DNA from: Verrucomicrobiota bacterium
Lineage (GTDB): Bacteria; Verrucomicrobiota; Verrucomicrobiia; Palsa-1439
NCBI GenBank assembly: GCA_003152315.1
Contig: PLZV01000007.1
Span: 1 to 46,186 of the forward strand
DNA length: 46,186 nt
Reading direction: 5' to 3'
In this document: positions 25,596 through 33,953 of the stretch, piece by piece
Numbering within the stretch: position 1 is the stretch's first letter
How the letters are laid out: every line of letters starts with the position of its first letter
Translations under genes and position numbers: made by a program
The notes under the pieces: model-generated
The model's database searches: none
What the model was told of the DNA's origin: nothing
The model's input: only the letters and a program-made list of their open reading frames with translations

Positions 25596-25783
25596 AAATA
25601 TCCGTCTGATTCTACCCACCACCCGCAATGATTGGAAGTGCACTCATACCGTATATGCTGTAAACACCTGTCTTTTCGCCTACTTTGCACCACATTCACT
25701 CGGCAAATAATTCCCATCTGAAAAAGGTTGCACTCCAATCGCCGCTTGTGGGAAAATTCCAACTTACCCAAAAAGGAGCGTGC

Positions 25784-26080
25784 ATGATGGCTGGTTACGT
25801 CTTGCTGTTTCAATACACCGACCAGGGAATCCGCAACGTCGTGGATACGATCAAACGGGCCGCCGCCGCCAAGGAAATGGCCGGCAAATTCGGCATCCGC
25901 ATTGTCGAATTCCTCTGGACCATGGGCCAATACGACGGCGTCATCCTCGCCGAAGCCCCCAGCGAGGAAGCAATTGCCGCTTTCTCCAAAAGCACCTCTT
26001 CCCTGGGTTACTTCAAAACCCAAATCCTCCGCGCCTTCCGCACCAGCGAATTCGATTCCGTCCTCGCTACCTTCCAGTAG
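25784..26080 (+). CDS. GYD-domain protein
   Basis: The product of 98 residues belongs to the small GYD family: YVLLFQYTDQGIRNVVDTIKRA at the start, then FGIRIVEFLWTMGQYDGVILAEAP, with the GQYD segment giving the family its name. It folds as a ferredoxin-like dimer; function is unknown. AAGGAG lies five bases before the ATG at 25784, which fixes the start against an open frame reaching back to 25685. The gene stands alone before a large repeat region. Confidence 0.9.
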   Translation: MMAGYVLLFQYTDQGIRNVVDTIKRAAAAKEMAGKFGIRIVEFLWTMGQYDGVILAEAPSEEAIAAFSKSTSSLGYFKTQILRAFRTSEFDSVLATFQ

Positions 26081-26159
26081 CAGGCAAAAATCGCTCAAAA
26101 ACCTATTACAGGGCATGCGCCCCCGTGCCGTCGCTTGGCTGTCTCCCAATTGTAGGGCG

Positions 26160-26765
26160 ACCGGCCCGGTCGCCGTCGTTTTGGATTCGGCTTCGCCAAA
26201 CGAACCCGAATTGCCTCCCTCACTTTTCATCACATAACTCCTTGTAGTCCTGACGGATAAATGCGGTTTTTGAAGCCAAACAATTCGGGTTCGTTTCGCA
26301 GAAACACATGTTTTCGAAGTCCTCCCCGTCCGCCATTCTGTCCGCCATAGCTCGAAGAGCGGCGGCGGACCTGTCCACCATAGCGCGTAGCGCGACGGCG
26401 GCAGCATCCTCGCGACCTCCCCGGTGCCCCCCTCGTTTCTCCCCAAACGAACCCAACTTTCCACGAACACCCCCAAAAAACACCCCTCCGGTGGGTTCGT
26501 TTTCCAAACCGAGTCCGACGAGATGCCGCGAAGTAGTTGTCGCGGCAACCGAACCCCACCAAAATACCCCTCCCGGTGGGTTCGTTTTCCAAAACGAACC
26601 CACCGATTTTGCCGAAATTTTTCCAGCATAAGTCCTTGTTGCCCTGTTGGATAAATGCTGTTTTCTCTCCGAAAAACGGTGGGTTCGTTTCGCAGAAACG
26701 TATATAGGCCCGAGCTGCGCACAGCAGCGCGTCGCGCCGAAGCCTTGGCGAAGGCGGACCAAGCT
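26160..26765 (-). repeat. Dispersed palindromic repeat, copy B (extended)
   Basis: Read on the reverse strand from 26761, this copy follows copy A closely: the TCCGCCTTCGCCAAGGCT module, TTTCTGCGAAACGAACCCACCG, a spacer ending ACTTATG and the 30-base perfect palindrome (26575-26604). It then continues about 400 bases further. A second TTTCTGCGAAACGAACCC with its own spacer (CGCATTTATCC...GTTATG) near 26240-26310 shows an internal duplication, and several partial GGGTTCGTTT boxes occur (near 26450 and 26500). Confidence 0.75.
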
Positions 26766-26948
26766 TTGGCCTTCAAAGAGGTCCCGATAAGGCGAACTCT
26801 TTAGCGAAGGAGCAGGGTTTACGGCAAAGAAGGAAGCGATTGCCCCGCCGCTCGACCTCTTCTTCTGACGGTTAGAGAACATGCCCCCACTATACAACTA
26901 TCGGAATACGATGTCAAGCAGGCTACTTGCGATGGAAGGCCACAGCCT

Positions 26949-26970
26949 GCCCCGAATCCTTTTTCGGGGC
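26949..26970. other. Small inverted repeat (hairpin)
   Basis: GCCCCGAA (26949-26956) pairs with TTCGGGGC (26963-26970) across a six-base loop. It lies about 70 bases beyond the stop codon of the reverse-strand secreted repeat protein. No T tract follows on that strand, so its role as a terminator is doubtful. Confidence 0.4.
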
Positions 26971-27042
26971 TCCGTCGCGGCGGCCTTCGCCGTAGCGGCG
27001 GCGGGCGACTGCCTGCGTCAGACCGAAGAGACCACCATCCGT

Positions 27043-28467
27043 CTACGGTGCCAGCCGCGCGCGGTAATACCGACCAGGTGCGTTCGTTGCCCCGCCAACA
27101 TCCAGGTAATTGGTCACGGTTCCCGCCATCGTGTTGTTCGTCACGATAAAGATATCGGTGAAACCGTTGGTGTTGTAGCCGGCACTTCCATTACCCGCAA
27201 CGGCTTGCAACGCGTTGATCCCACCCGGCCCCATCATCCACGTGACCAGCATGTCATTCCCCTGCCGGGTGATGGAGACAATACGAAACGTGTTCGGATT
27301 GAGGATCACGCTGCCGGCAAGGATCACTCCGCCGGTGTGAACGAGTTGACTGCAGCCATTCGTTAGTACAAGGATATCCGCCCGCAGCGTGCCACCGCTG
27401 ACGATGAGCTTTCCGTAACGCACCTCCAACACGGCGTCCGCGGTCGCGTTCGTGACCAGCACGGTGCCGCTGTCCAACTGGAGCAGGTTGTTGCACACAG
27501 TGGCGGGGAAGCCGATGACAATGTTGGTCGACAGAAGCGATCCACCCGCCACGACCACGGTATTGCTTGCCTTTTCATCACCGATGCGAAGTACGTCGCT
27601 CTGCCAAACGCCGCTCTCAACTATGCGCACGCTATTATTGGACGCACTCAGCGTCCCGTAAGCACAAATCACCTGGCCCCCATTGCTGATGACCATGCTG
27701 CTGCCTTTAAAGCCGCCGAAATCCAGGTAGCTGCCGTTGGACCAAACCGAACCCGGGTCCGTAACGAGTATGGTCCCGCTTCCAAGGGCCACAGAGCTTG
27801 AGCCGCTGATCACTTGCCCTCCGTCTTGGATGACAAGCTGGTTGCCTGCGACGTAAAGCTGAATGGAAAAGGAATTGCTCCAAACCGAGCCCAGGCCCGT
27901 GACCAGGACGCTGTTGCCGAAGGAATTGAAACCGATGGTGGCGTAGCTGGTCGTCACCCAACCGCCATTGCTGATCACCAGTGTGTTGGCCGAACCATAG
28001 CCGCCGACTTCGAGGTCGCTACTGTTCTTCCACAGCGAACCCGGGCCAGTTACCAGCGCAGTGTTACTGCTGCTGCCAATGAAATTGTCGCCGAGAACGC
28101 CGTGCGAGTTGAACACTTGTCCGCCGTTACTGATTACCAGGCTATTATGCCAGCCACCGTTGCCAACAGTCAGCCCACCGTTGTTATTCCATACCGATCC
28201 GGGCCCGCTGACCACCGCACAGTTGTTGGAGGCTGATCCGTTGCCCAATACGCCGGACCCGTTGGAGAGCACCCCCGCGCTCTGGATCAGAAGCGCATCG
28301 GCGGAGCTGCCATTTCCGACGAAGTAGTTGCCAACCCAGTTGCTCGTGACGCCGCTGATGAGGTTGGTTTGGGAACTGCCACTGAATTGCGCTTCGGAAG
28401 TATTGGCCCCAATGACCAGCCCGACGAACAATCCAACGACTAGATGACCGCGTCGCATTCGGTCCAT
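27043..28467 (-). CDS. Secreted NGG-repeat (autotransporter passenger-like) protein
   Basis: The 474-residue protein has a signal peptide (MRRGHLVVGLFVGLVIGANTSEAQ) and then several imperfect repeats of about 40-55 residues with the pattern NxLxISNGGxV...VTGxGSVWxN. Clear copies are SLVISNGGQVFNS, TLVISNGGWVTTS, QLVIQDGGQVISG and SMVISNGGQVICA. Such repeats form right-handed beta-helices as in autotransporter passengers. No beta-barrel translocator and no PEP-CTERM tail follow. Instead the last 80 residues form a compact domain (RIVSITRQGNDMLVTWMM...YYRARLAP) of a type often ending Verrucomicrobiota secreted proteins. The ATG at 28467 has GAAAGGG six bases upstream; ATGs at 28473 and 28503 are less well placed. 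Confidence 0.8.
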   Translation of the reverse strand: MDRMRRGHLVVGLFVGLVIGANTSEAQFSGSSQTNLISGVTSNWVGNYFVGNGSSADALLIQSAGVLSNGSGVLGNGSASNNCAVVSGPGSVWNNNGGLTVGNGGWHNSLVISNGGQVFNSHGVLGDNFIGSSSNTALVTGPGSLWKNSSDLEVGGYGSANTLVISNGGWVTTSYATIGFNSFGNSVLVTGLGSVWSNSFSIQLYVAGNQLVIQDGGQVISGSSSVALGSGTILVTDPGSVWSNGSYLDFGGFKGSSMVISNGGQVICAYGTLSASNNSVRIVESGVWQSDVLRIGDEKASNTVVVAGGSLLSTNIVIGFPATVCNNLLQLDSGTVLVTNATADAVLEVRYGKLIVSGGTLRADILVLTNGCSQLVHTGGVILAGSVILNPNTFRIVSITRQGNDMLVTWMMGPGGINALQAVAGNGSAGYNTNGFTDIFIVTNNTMAGTVTNYLDVGGATNAPGRYYRARLAP

Positions 28468-28761
28468 GACCATCCCTTTCAACCGCCGGCGGCCGCAAAT
28501 CACTTGGGGGTGAAACCAAGCCTCGCGCTCACACTAGCTTTCTAGTGGTATCGAAGCAAGGCAATACAGGCTTCGCATCGCGTGCGGAAAACTACCCCCA
28601 CCTAAAATTGTGCGCCTCGACAACCACAGCCTTGGCGACCGCCCTCTCCTTGTTCCCCTCCTCGGAGGGCAGGGGTGGGTATTCACACTTTCCGGCACAC
28701 CTGATCCGCCCGCCCCTCGCAACCGTGTTTCACCGCGACCTCCACCCGGCCTGTCTTCAAT

Positions 28762-28786
28762 CGATACATGGTACTACCATGTATCG
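28762..28786. repeat. REP-like palindrome 1
   Basis: CGATACATGGTA and TACCATGTATCG are perfect 12-base arms around a single C. The core ATGGTACTACCAT is shared in style with the second palindrome at 28902-28925 (ATGG...TACTA...CCAT), so the two look like members of one extragenic palindrome family. Confidence 0.7.
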
Positions 28787-28901
28787 CGCGCTTCATCCTC
28801 TCAGCGTCCTGCCCGCAAACGTACCAGCAGGGGTCAGTAAACAGAGTCAGACCTGGATTCTTAACGGCTTCACCTTTGCACCGAACTTTTCCCACCGCCG
28901 G

Positions 28902-28925
28902 TTTATGGATAGTACTATCCATAAA
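28902..28925. repeat. REP-like palindrome 2
   Basis: TTTATGGATAGT is followed immediately by its exact reverse complement ACTATCCATAAA, a 24-base perfect palindrome. It lies 115 bases after the first palindrome and about 30 bases before the argH fragment. Confidence 0.7.
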
Positions 28926-28954
28926 TCCCTCACCACACGCCGCACTACCCGGAT

Positions 28955-29235
28955 TTACTTCAGCAACTTCTTCCACCGCTTGATCTGCGCCGCCACATTC
29001 TTCGGCGACGGGGCGCCGATGGCGGTGCGGCCGTTGAGAGCGCGGCGGACATCAAACACTTTGCCGGCGGCGGGGCCGTACTTCTTGGCGGCGAGCTTGG
29101 GCAATGAGCTGTGGGTCTTTTCCGCCTCACCACAGAGCGCGCCAACGGCGTGATGGGCTTCGCGGAACGGCATCCCTTTCATCACGAGGAAATCAACGAG
29201 GTCCGTCGCGAGCATCATCGGGTCGCTCGCAGCCC
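28955..29235 (-). pseudogene. argH 3' fragment (truncated copy)
   Basis: This piece encodes about 92 residues matching the C-terminus of the intact ArgH at 38453-39820: DLVDFLVMKGMPFREAHHAV, LPKLAAKKYGPAAGK, VFDVRRAL and the end AAQIKRWKKLLK. By eye roughly nine in ten bases agree with the intact gene. Upstream of about 29235 the similarity stops abruptly and the frame runs into unrelated sequence (a truncated XRE regulator frame). It lacks the catalytic parts of argininosuccinate lyase and has no start region of its own, so it is a non-functional partial duplicate lying in the same orientation as argH. Confidence 0.88.
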
Positions 29236-29385
29236 CGGCCAGGACCGTCTCTTTGGCGTAGCTTGACCACGCTCCCATCTCCCGATGGCGCTTAGGGTCA
29301 CCCTGAGCTTGACAGCCAGCGCGGTCTGACTCAGATTTGCCTGTAGGCGGTACTTTCTGAGGGATTCGGGGAAGGTCTGGGGCAT
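29215..29385 (-). pseudogene. Truncated XRE-family helix-turn-helix regulator
   Basis: The reverse frame from the ATG at 29385 gives PQTFPESLRKYRLQANLSQT, then ALAVKLRVTLSAIGRWERGQ and ATPKR. This is a clear XRE-type HTH (helix 2 LSQTALAVKL, helix 3 LSAIGRWERG). After about 29240 the frame crosses into the argH fragment and stops at 29215. The protein of about 56 residues therefore ends in foreign residues and was probably cut by the event that produced the junction. It might still be expressed as a very small DNA-binding protein. Confidence 0.55.
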
Positions 29386-29741
29386 ATCAGCCCAGGATGG
29401 CGAATCCACCCCCTTATGGCCCGGAGCACGAGATGGCAAAAAGGGCGCAGAACGGTCCCCCTCCGCCAGTCTTCGACCAGAGCCGAGCGTAGATCACCCG
29501 ATGATTGGAAACCGGCGGAACATCGAGAATCAAGCGTTGATCCCTTTCACGGGCGTTGACCCCTGTCACGAAAGCTCCATCGCCGATGCTGGCCTTGCGC
29601 AGTAATGCAACGTACGCGCCTCAACGTCTACCGCGACGGCAAACAGGTGGGCCAGTGTCTACCGCAGGATGGAGAACAGCGCGCCGAATAACCTGTTCAA
29701 GGCCCGCAGTCCGATGTAATGAAGTTGCCTTCGATCCTGGC
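29386..29741. other. Intergenic stretch upstream of the GT39-like gene
   Basis: About 350 bases between the XRE fragment and the glycosyltransferase gene. There is no clear gene; one very short frame near 29609-29695 does not match a family I know. The phrase TTGACCCCTGTCACG near 29555 has the GGGGTCA look of other repeat junctions here. Confidence 0.4.
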
Positions 29742-31433
29742 ATGAATTCATCGATCGCTACCGACACCTGCCGGCCGGAATGCCGGTCCGCTGTATTCTG
29801 GTCTGTGGCTACCGTGTTGCTGATTCTTTCATTGGCGCTGCATGTCTGGAGGATTGATTCCGCGCCGCCGGGGTTCAACATCGACGAGAGTTCCAACGCC
29901 TACAACGCCTACTGCATCGCCCGGACCGGGGCGGATGAATATGGAACCAGGTTCCCGATGTTCTTTCGTTGCTTCGATGATTACTCTCATGATCCAGTGG
30001 TGATTTACACCATGGCCCCCGTGGTCGGAATGTTCGGGCTGCAACGGTGGGCGGTGCGCCTGCCGAGCGCGCTCTTCGGCATTCTCGCCTCCATCGCGTT
30101 CGCGTTTCTGGTGCAGCAGCATTGCCGGAGACGATGGCTCTCTCTGTTGTCCGGGTTTTGCTTCTCGGTCATCCCCTGGCTCTTTCCGGCCAGCCGAAGC
30201 GCCGTGAGCGGCTACACGCCATTGGTCTGGGAAATGATCATGGGCTGGCTGCTGGCGCTGGTGGCGTTGCGGAAACGGTCGTGTGTCCTGGCGGTCTGCG
30301 CCGGCCTCCTCTGGGCACTCCCCATCTATACCTACAGTCTCGGTCGCCCCATGTCAGTATTGACCCTCTTGTGCTTCGGGCTGGCATTCGTCCGCGTGCT
30401 CGTAAAGAGATGGAAGGTGGGGCTGGCATTCGTGTTCAGCTTTACGGCTGTAACCCTGCCGTTGATCCCGATCGTGTTCCACAATCAGGCGGCCCTTACC
30501 AAACGCTTCCAGGACGTGTGGATCAAGACCGCTGAGCATCCGAGGGTTGGGCTGATTGTATCCAATTTCCTGTCCCGGTACCCGGACTATTTCAGCCCTG
30601 CGTTCCTGTTCTTCAAAGGCGACCAAAACCTGCGCCAGCACACGGGGCGCGGCGGCGAACTGTTTGTATTCCTCGCGCCCCTGGTCCTCGCCGGCCTGTA
30701 TTGCCTGGCGCGGTTCGTCCGGAGCCGGCCCTGTTACCGTTTTATCGGTCTAGGGCTGGTGGTCTATCCGCTGGCTGCCGCGCTGACGCCCGACCGGATG
30801 CACAGCGGCCGCTGCGTGCAAGGCGTCGTTTTCTGGTTGTTGACGGCGGCGATCGGCGCGGATTTCCTGTGGCGGCGGCGCGTGATGGGACGAGCGATCC
30901 TGCTGGCAGCCTGCTGCGCCGGAGTGTTCGAAACGGGGTGGTACTTGTGGGATTATTTCGGCCCCTACCAGGTCCGCAGCCGGTCAGAATTCCAAGCCAA
31001 CATTATCGTGGCGCTGCAAGACTGCTTCCGGGCCGTCGGCGACAACAAGACTCTCTACATTTCCGCAAGTACCTTTTCGCCTTTCAACATGATCCCGGGC
31101 GCGGACTTCAAACCGTACTTCTATATCCATCTCCTCTTCTTTGGACGCATCGACCCTCTCACCTACCAACACAGCGGTATTCCCCGGGATCGCGTGCTCC
31201 TGTACGATGGGTCGATCACAAACCCGGGGCTGCTGCTTCGTTGCACGATGAGCATCATCCCGCCCACAGAGGGCCGCACGTTACCTTTGGCCGGGGCAAC
31301 ATATATCCCCGGGAACCCCACCTACGTCCATAATCAGGAACCCGTCCCCCCGAACGCCACGCTCGTGGAAACGAAACCCGTTGACGGTCCATTTCCCGCC
31401 GAAGTCAGGTACGAGGTCTACGAGGTCAAATAA
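29742..31433 (+). CDS. GT39/ArnT-like polytopic glycosyltransferase
   Basis: The product of 563 residues from the ATG at 29742 begins with a transmembrane helix (about 17-36) and then HVWRIDSAPPGFNIDESSNA, where Asp48-Glu49 lie at the catalytic acidic position of the first periplasmic loop of PMT/ArnT-type enzymes. About ten further hydrophobic segments follow up to residue 415, then a soluble C-terminal region of about 150 residues. Such enzymes move a sugar from a polyprenyl phosphate donor to a lipid or protein on the periplasmic side. The acceptor is unknown. The open frame extends upstream to 29556 with an Arg-rich non-membrane sequence, which I exclude. Confidence 0.83.
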   Translation: MNSSIATDTCRPECRSAVFWSVATVLLILSLALHVWRIDSAPPGFNIDESSNAYNAYCIARTGADEYGTRFPMFFRCFDDYSHDPVVIYTMAPVVGMFGLQRWAVRLPSALFGILASIAFAFLVQQHCRRRWLSLLSGFCFSVIPWLFPASRSAVSGYTPLVWEMIMGWLLALVALRKRSCVLAVCAGLLWALPIYTYSLGRPMSVLTLLCFGLAFVRVLVKRWKVGLAFVFSFTAVTLPLIPIVFHNQAALTKRFQDVWIKTAEHPRVGLIVSNFLSRYPDYFSPAFLFFKGDQNLRQHTGRGGELFVFLAPLVLAGLYCLARFVRSRPCYRFIGLGLVVYPLAAALTPDRMHSGRCVQGVVFWLLTAAIGADFLWRRRVMGRAILLAACCAGVFETGWYLWDYFGPYQVRSRSEFQANIIVALQDCFRAVGDNKTLYISASTFSPFNMIPGADFKPYFYIHLLFFGRIDPLTYQHSGIPRDRVLLYDGSITNPGLLLRCTMSIIPPTEGRTLPLAGATYIPGNPTYVHNQEPVPPNATLVETKPVDGPFPAEVRYEVYEVK

Positions 31434-31897
31434 GGAGCGTTCCCCGCCTTGTCCAAACTGACCGCTTTGGCGAAAGTGAAGGGCAGTTCAGAAGGCCACA
31501 ATCCAGACGGTCACTTCACTATTTCGGATGGTCGATCAGACGTATCTGGCTGGGGGTGCCGACACCACAACGGTAGCAGCATCCAGATGTCATCGGGGTG
31601 TCATTGGGGTCAACTCTGTAGAGGCTGTTGAAAAACGGGTGACGCTTTTGCCTGGCATGGGTTAGTTCCAGCCGATGACCAGTGGCCCGGAAACGGCGAG
31701 GGATCGCCGCCACGAATTAACCAGACGCTCCAGCATCGGTCGTAGCCCATTCGGTGACGGAGCCGCCACTGCCGGTTGTCGGAACCGCGTGGCCACGATG
31801 CGTTTGATGTTTTGCACCAACGCGGTCAGCAGACATTGCTCCAATACTTGCGAAGGTCTCAACATCAAACAATTCGGCCTCTCCTGCGCGTCCGCAA
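31434..31897. other. Intergenic region containing an IS remnant
   Basis: The left 190 bases (31434-31620) have no recognisable feature apart from a GGGGTCA phrase near 31606. From 31621 on, the sequence looks like the end of an IS1182-type element. Confidence 0.5.
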
Positions 31898-31901
31898 TCA
31901 A
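31621..31901 (-). mobile_element. IS1182-type insertion sequence remnant (3' end)
   Basis: GAGGCTGTTGAAAAAC at 31621-31636 looks like the terminal inverted repeat end typical of this IS group. On the reverse strand the frame 31662-31901 encodes LEQCLLTALVQNIKRIVATR, then FRQPAV, which resembles the C-terminal helix of IS1182-type DDE transposases (QxLLTAxVQNxKR). Only about 75 residues remain and the catalytic core is missing, so the element is dead. It abuts the 3' end of the secreted protein gene on the same strand. Confidence 0.6.
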
Positions 31902-33766
31902 CGCGCTGCTTGACGCGTGACGATGGGGACATAGCCCAACTCCAAACCCTCGGGCGGCGTCACGAGCAGGGCTGGATCGAGTGTCACCAGTACGCCCCGA
32001 CTGGGAGGCGGCATATAAGCCCGGTCAATCGGCCAGGTCGCGTGGATCTTTTCCACCATCGCCTGCAACTGCGCCTTCCTCGTCTCGCTCCAACCGTATT
32101 GCTGGAAGGATGGTTGATCGACAAAGCGGTACCAGGAGTAGGTCACCAAAGAACCGTCGGCAAGTTTGACCGTAAACGGCCCACGTTTCGGGCCGGGCAA
32201 GCTCCAGGCACCTGTCGTCGGTGAAGTGTAGGGTCGGCCCTGCCCTGCCCGTTTGAACTCCTGCGCCTGCAACTCCGTCTCCGCTGGCACGTCCGCTGCC
32301 GCTACGGCGACGCATTCCTCTCCGACGTGTTTGAAATACTGCGGGAACAAACCTTTGGGGCTGATGTCGCTGTTGAACCACTCCAGACCCCACGCGTTGC
32401 CCTCGAAAACTCGGGTATCAAACACGCGCTGAACACCGGTCATTTTCTTGTGATCCTGGTCGTAGCCCGTGGCGTTCGCCGTCAGCCTGGGCTTCCACTC
32501 GTTCCTCTCGTCGAATCGTCCGGAGCAGGCGGGTCCCCCGTTCCGCCAGGCCTTGAAGGCCTCGGCGAGTGCCGCCTTCGAGTAGAAGGTCATATCCTGC
32601 AAGAGCAGGGTTCGCCCCTGACCATCCACCGGGAATTGCAGCTTTGGTATTTTCGAATAGACCACCCCACGCGTGTCCTGGGCATCGTAACGCGGCACGG
32701 TATTGATCTCCATGGCGCCGCCGCCCATGGTACCCGGGTGCGCGTCGAGCCCGCGTCCATAGAGGAATGGATTCTTGAACAGCTTGCCGATCTTGCTCCA
32801 GCTCTCCGGAATGTAATAGGCGATCGGTCCCTTGAAGTTGGCCGCGCTCAGGAAACAAGTCCAGCTCTGGTCGCCGGTCGGCGGGTCTCCAGTAGTGGGA
32901 TCGGTGAAGGGCAAAGCCATCCAGCTATAACCCAGAAACTGGCCATTGGGACTCCCCTGGAACGGCAGCCCATCGGGAGGAATCAGCAGCCGGTTGCTCA
33001 ATTGGGCCATGCTCAAGCGATTGTCCGGCAGGGCCTCTCGGCCGCCGAAGAAAGCCCACCCCGGCGACCCAACCATGTAGTCGTAACATTGCGGTGTGGC
33101 GTTCATGCTGAACTTCGGCGAACCGTAGCGAAAGCGGTTGCCTGCCCAGTAGCCCGGACTGCCTTCAATCGTTTGGAATACGCTCGCCCATGTGGGACCA
33201 CGTTCCGGCATCGTCTTCCGCGCCTCCGTGCCCTCCGGAGCGAGCGGCGTAGCCTTGTCATCGGTGTTGTCCGGAAGGATCCAGGAACTCGCCAAACCTA
33301 CCTGGAACCCGTCGAGCGGTTGGTCAATCAACGACCAGACCGCGGAATAGAACCCCATGCCCGCACCATACTTGGGCTGTGCGGGCGGGCTGGCCGCGCT
33401 AAAAGCAATGTAACCGTGCAGTCCGTTGGAATGGGCCGTGGTCTTGGCAGTTGAAACTTTCTCTTTTTGCGTCTTCTCTGGTTCTGCTGGTTGTGCCTTC
33501 TGCCGGCCTTCTTGCCCGACAACTCGATATTGCGCCGCCTTTTGAGGGTCGTAACCGAATCTCTTCTGCAACTCCGGCGGCAACTCTCCCAGCGGTATCG
33601 AAGCCGCGCCAGTGCTGTGGCGAATGCTCACCCAGGATGGCGTCACCGTGCCAAACGTGACGTTTGAGTAGGTGATGCCGCCCACCGTAAGCGTCAGGTT
33701 GGTGTCATCAGCAAGAGCCGATTGCGCCGCAACACAACACAGAATCAAGAAGCCCGCTCTTCTCAT
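31898..33766 (-). CDS. Secreted protein of unknown function
   Basis: The product has a signal peptide (MRRAGFLILCCVAAQSALAD) and then a short N-terminal module (TLTVGGITYSNVTFGTVTPS, GAASIPLGELPPELQKRFGYD) that I recognise as recurring in Verrucomicrobiota exported proteins. It is followed by a charged linker with Lys/Glu/Pro and a body of about 490 residues with Trp-, Tyr- and Gly-rich segments. I cannot assign the body to a family. The ATG at 33766 puts the signal peptide at the N-terminus; an in-frame ATG at 33817 would add 17 residues. It is divergent from the first sigma-factor gene, sharing about 190 bases of upstream DNA. Confidence 0.75.
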   Translation of the reverse strand: MRRAGFLILCCVAAQSALADDTNLTLTVGGITYSNVTFGTVTPSWVSIRHSTGAASIPLGELPPELQKRFGYDPQKAAQYRVVGQEGRQKAQPAEPEKTQKEKVSTAKTTAHSNGLHGYIAFSAASPPAQPKYGAGMGFYSAVWSLIDQPLDGFQVGLASSWILPDNTDDKATPLAPEGTEARKTMPERGPTWASVFQTIEGSPGYWAGNRFRYGSPKFSMNATPQCYDYMVGSPGWAFFGGREALPDNRLSMAQLSNRLLIPPDGLPFQGSPNGQFLGYSWMALPFTDPTTGDPPTGDQSWTCFLSAANFKGPIAYYIPESWSKIGKLFKNPFLYGRGLDAHPGTMGGGAMEINTVPRYDAQDTRGVVYSKIPKLQFPVDGQGRTLLLQDMTFYSKAALAEAFKAWRNGGPACSGRFDERNEWKPRLTANATGYDQDHKKMTGVQRVFDTRVFEGNAWGLEWFNSDISPKGLFPQYFKHVGEECVAVAAADVPAETELQAQEFKRAGQGRPYTSPTTGAWSLPGPKRGPFTVKLADGSLVTYSWYRFVDQPSFQQYGWSETRKAQLQAMVEKIHATWPIDRAYMPPPSRGVLVTLDPALLVTPPEGLELGYVPIVTRQAAR

Positions 33767-33953
33767 GCACGCTCGTACAGTTTTCGTGTGCCATGATATT
33801 CCCTTCAGATGACGCATTCAATGGATGATTACAGCAGCAATGGACATAGGCCCCCCACTAAAGCACTCTCCTCCAATCCTCGATCTGCGTCGCCACCTCA
33901 CACCTTTTTTGTTCGGTTTTGCCTTCCAGCGGGGCTTTACTAGTGAACAGGAG

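Larger units (their letters stand above)
26081..27042. other. Intergenic region with dispersed repeat copy B
   Basis: This gap of 962 bases has no real gene. Long reverse frames across it (for example to 26776 and 26897) are translations of the repeat, with runs such as FLRNEPTVF and FLRNEPELF repeated in one product. A small hairpin lies near 26949, just beyond the 3' end of the reverse-strand secreted protein gene. Confidence 0.6.
28468..28954. other. Intergenic region with two REP-like palindromes
   Basis: No convincing gene is seen. The right half carries two perfect palindromes (28762-28786 and 28902-28925) and, between them, GGGGTCAGTAAACAGAGTCAG, a phrase of the GGGGTCA type also found next to the RAYT genes at the right end of the window. 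The open frames here have no recognisable family. Confidence 0.55.

Noticed and set aside
25580-26776. A 398-codon reverse frame and its neighbour to 26897
   Set aside because: It translates the dispersed repeat and then runs antisense through the GYD gene. The repeated FLRNEP phrases come from the repeat itself.
28545-29153. A 202-codon forward frame
   Set aside because: It overlaps the two palindromes and runs antisense through the argH fragment.
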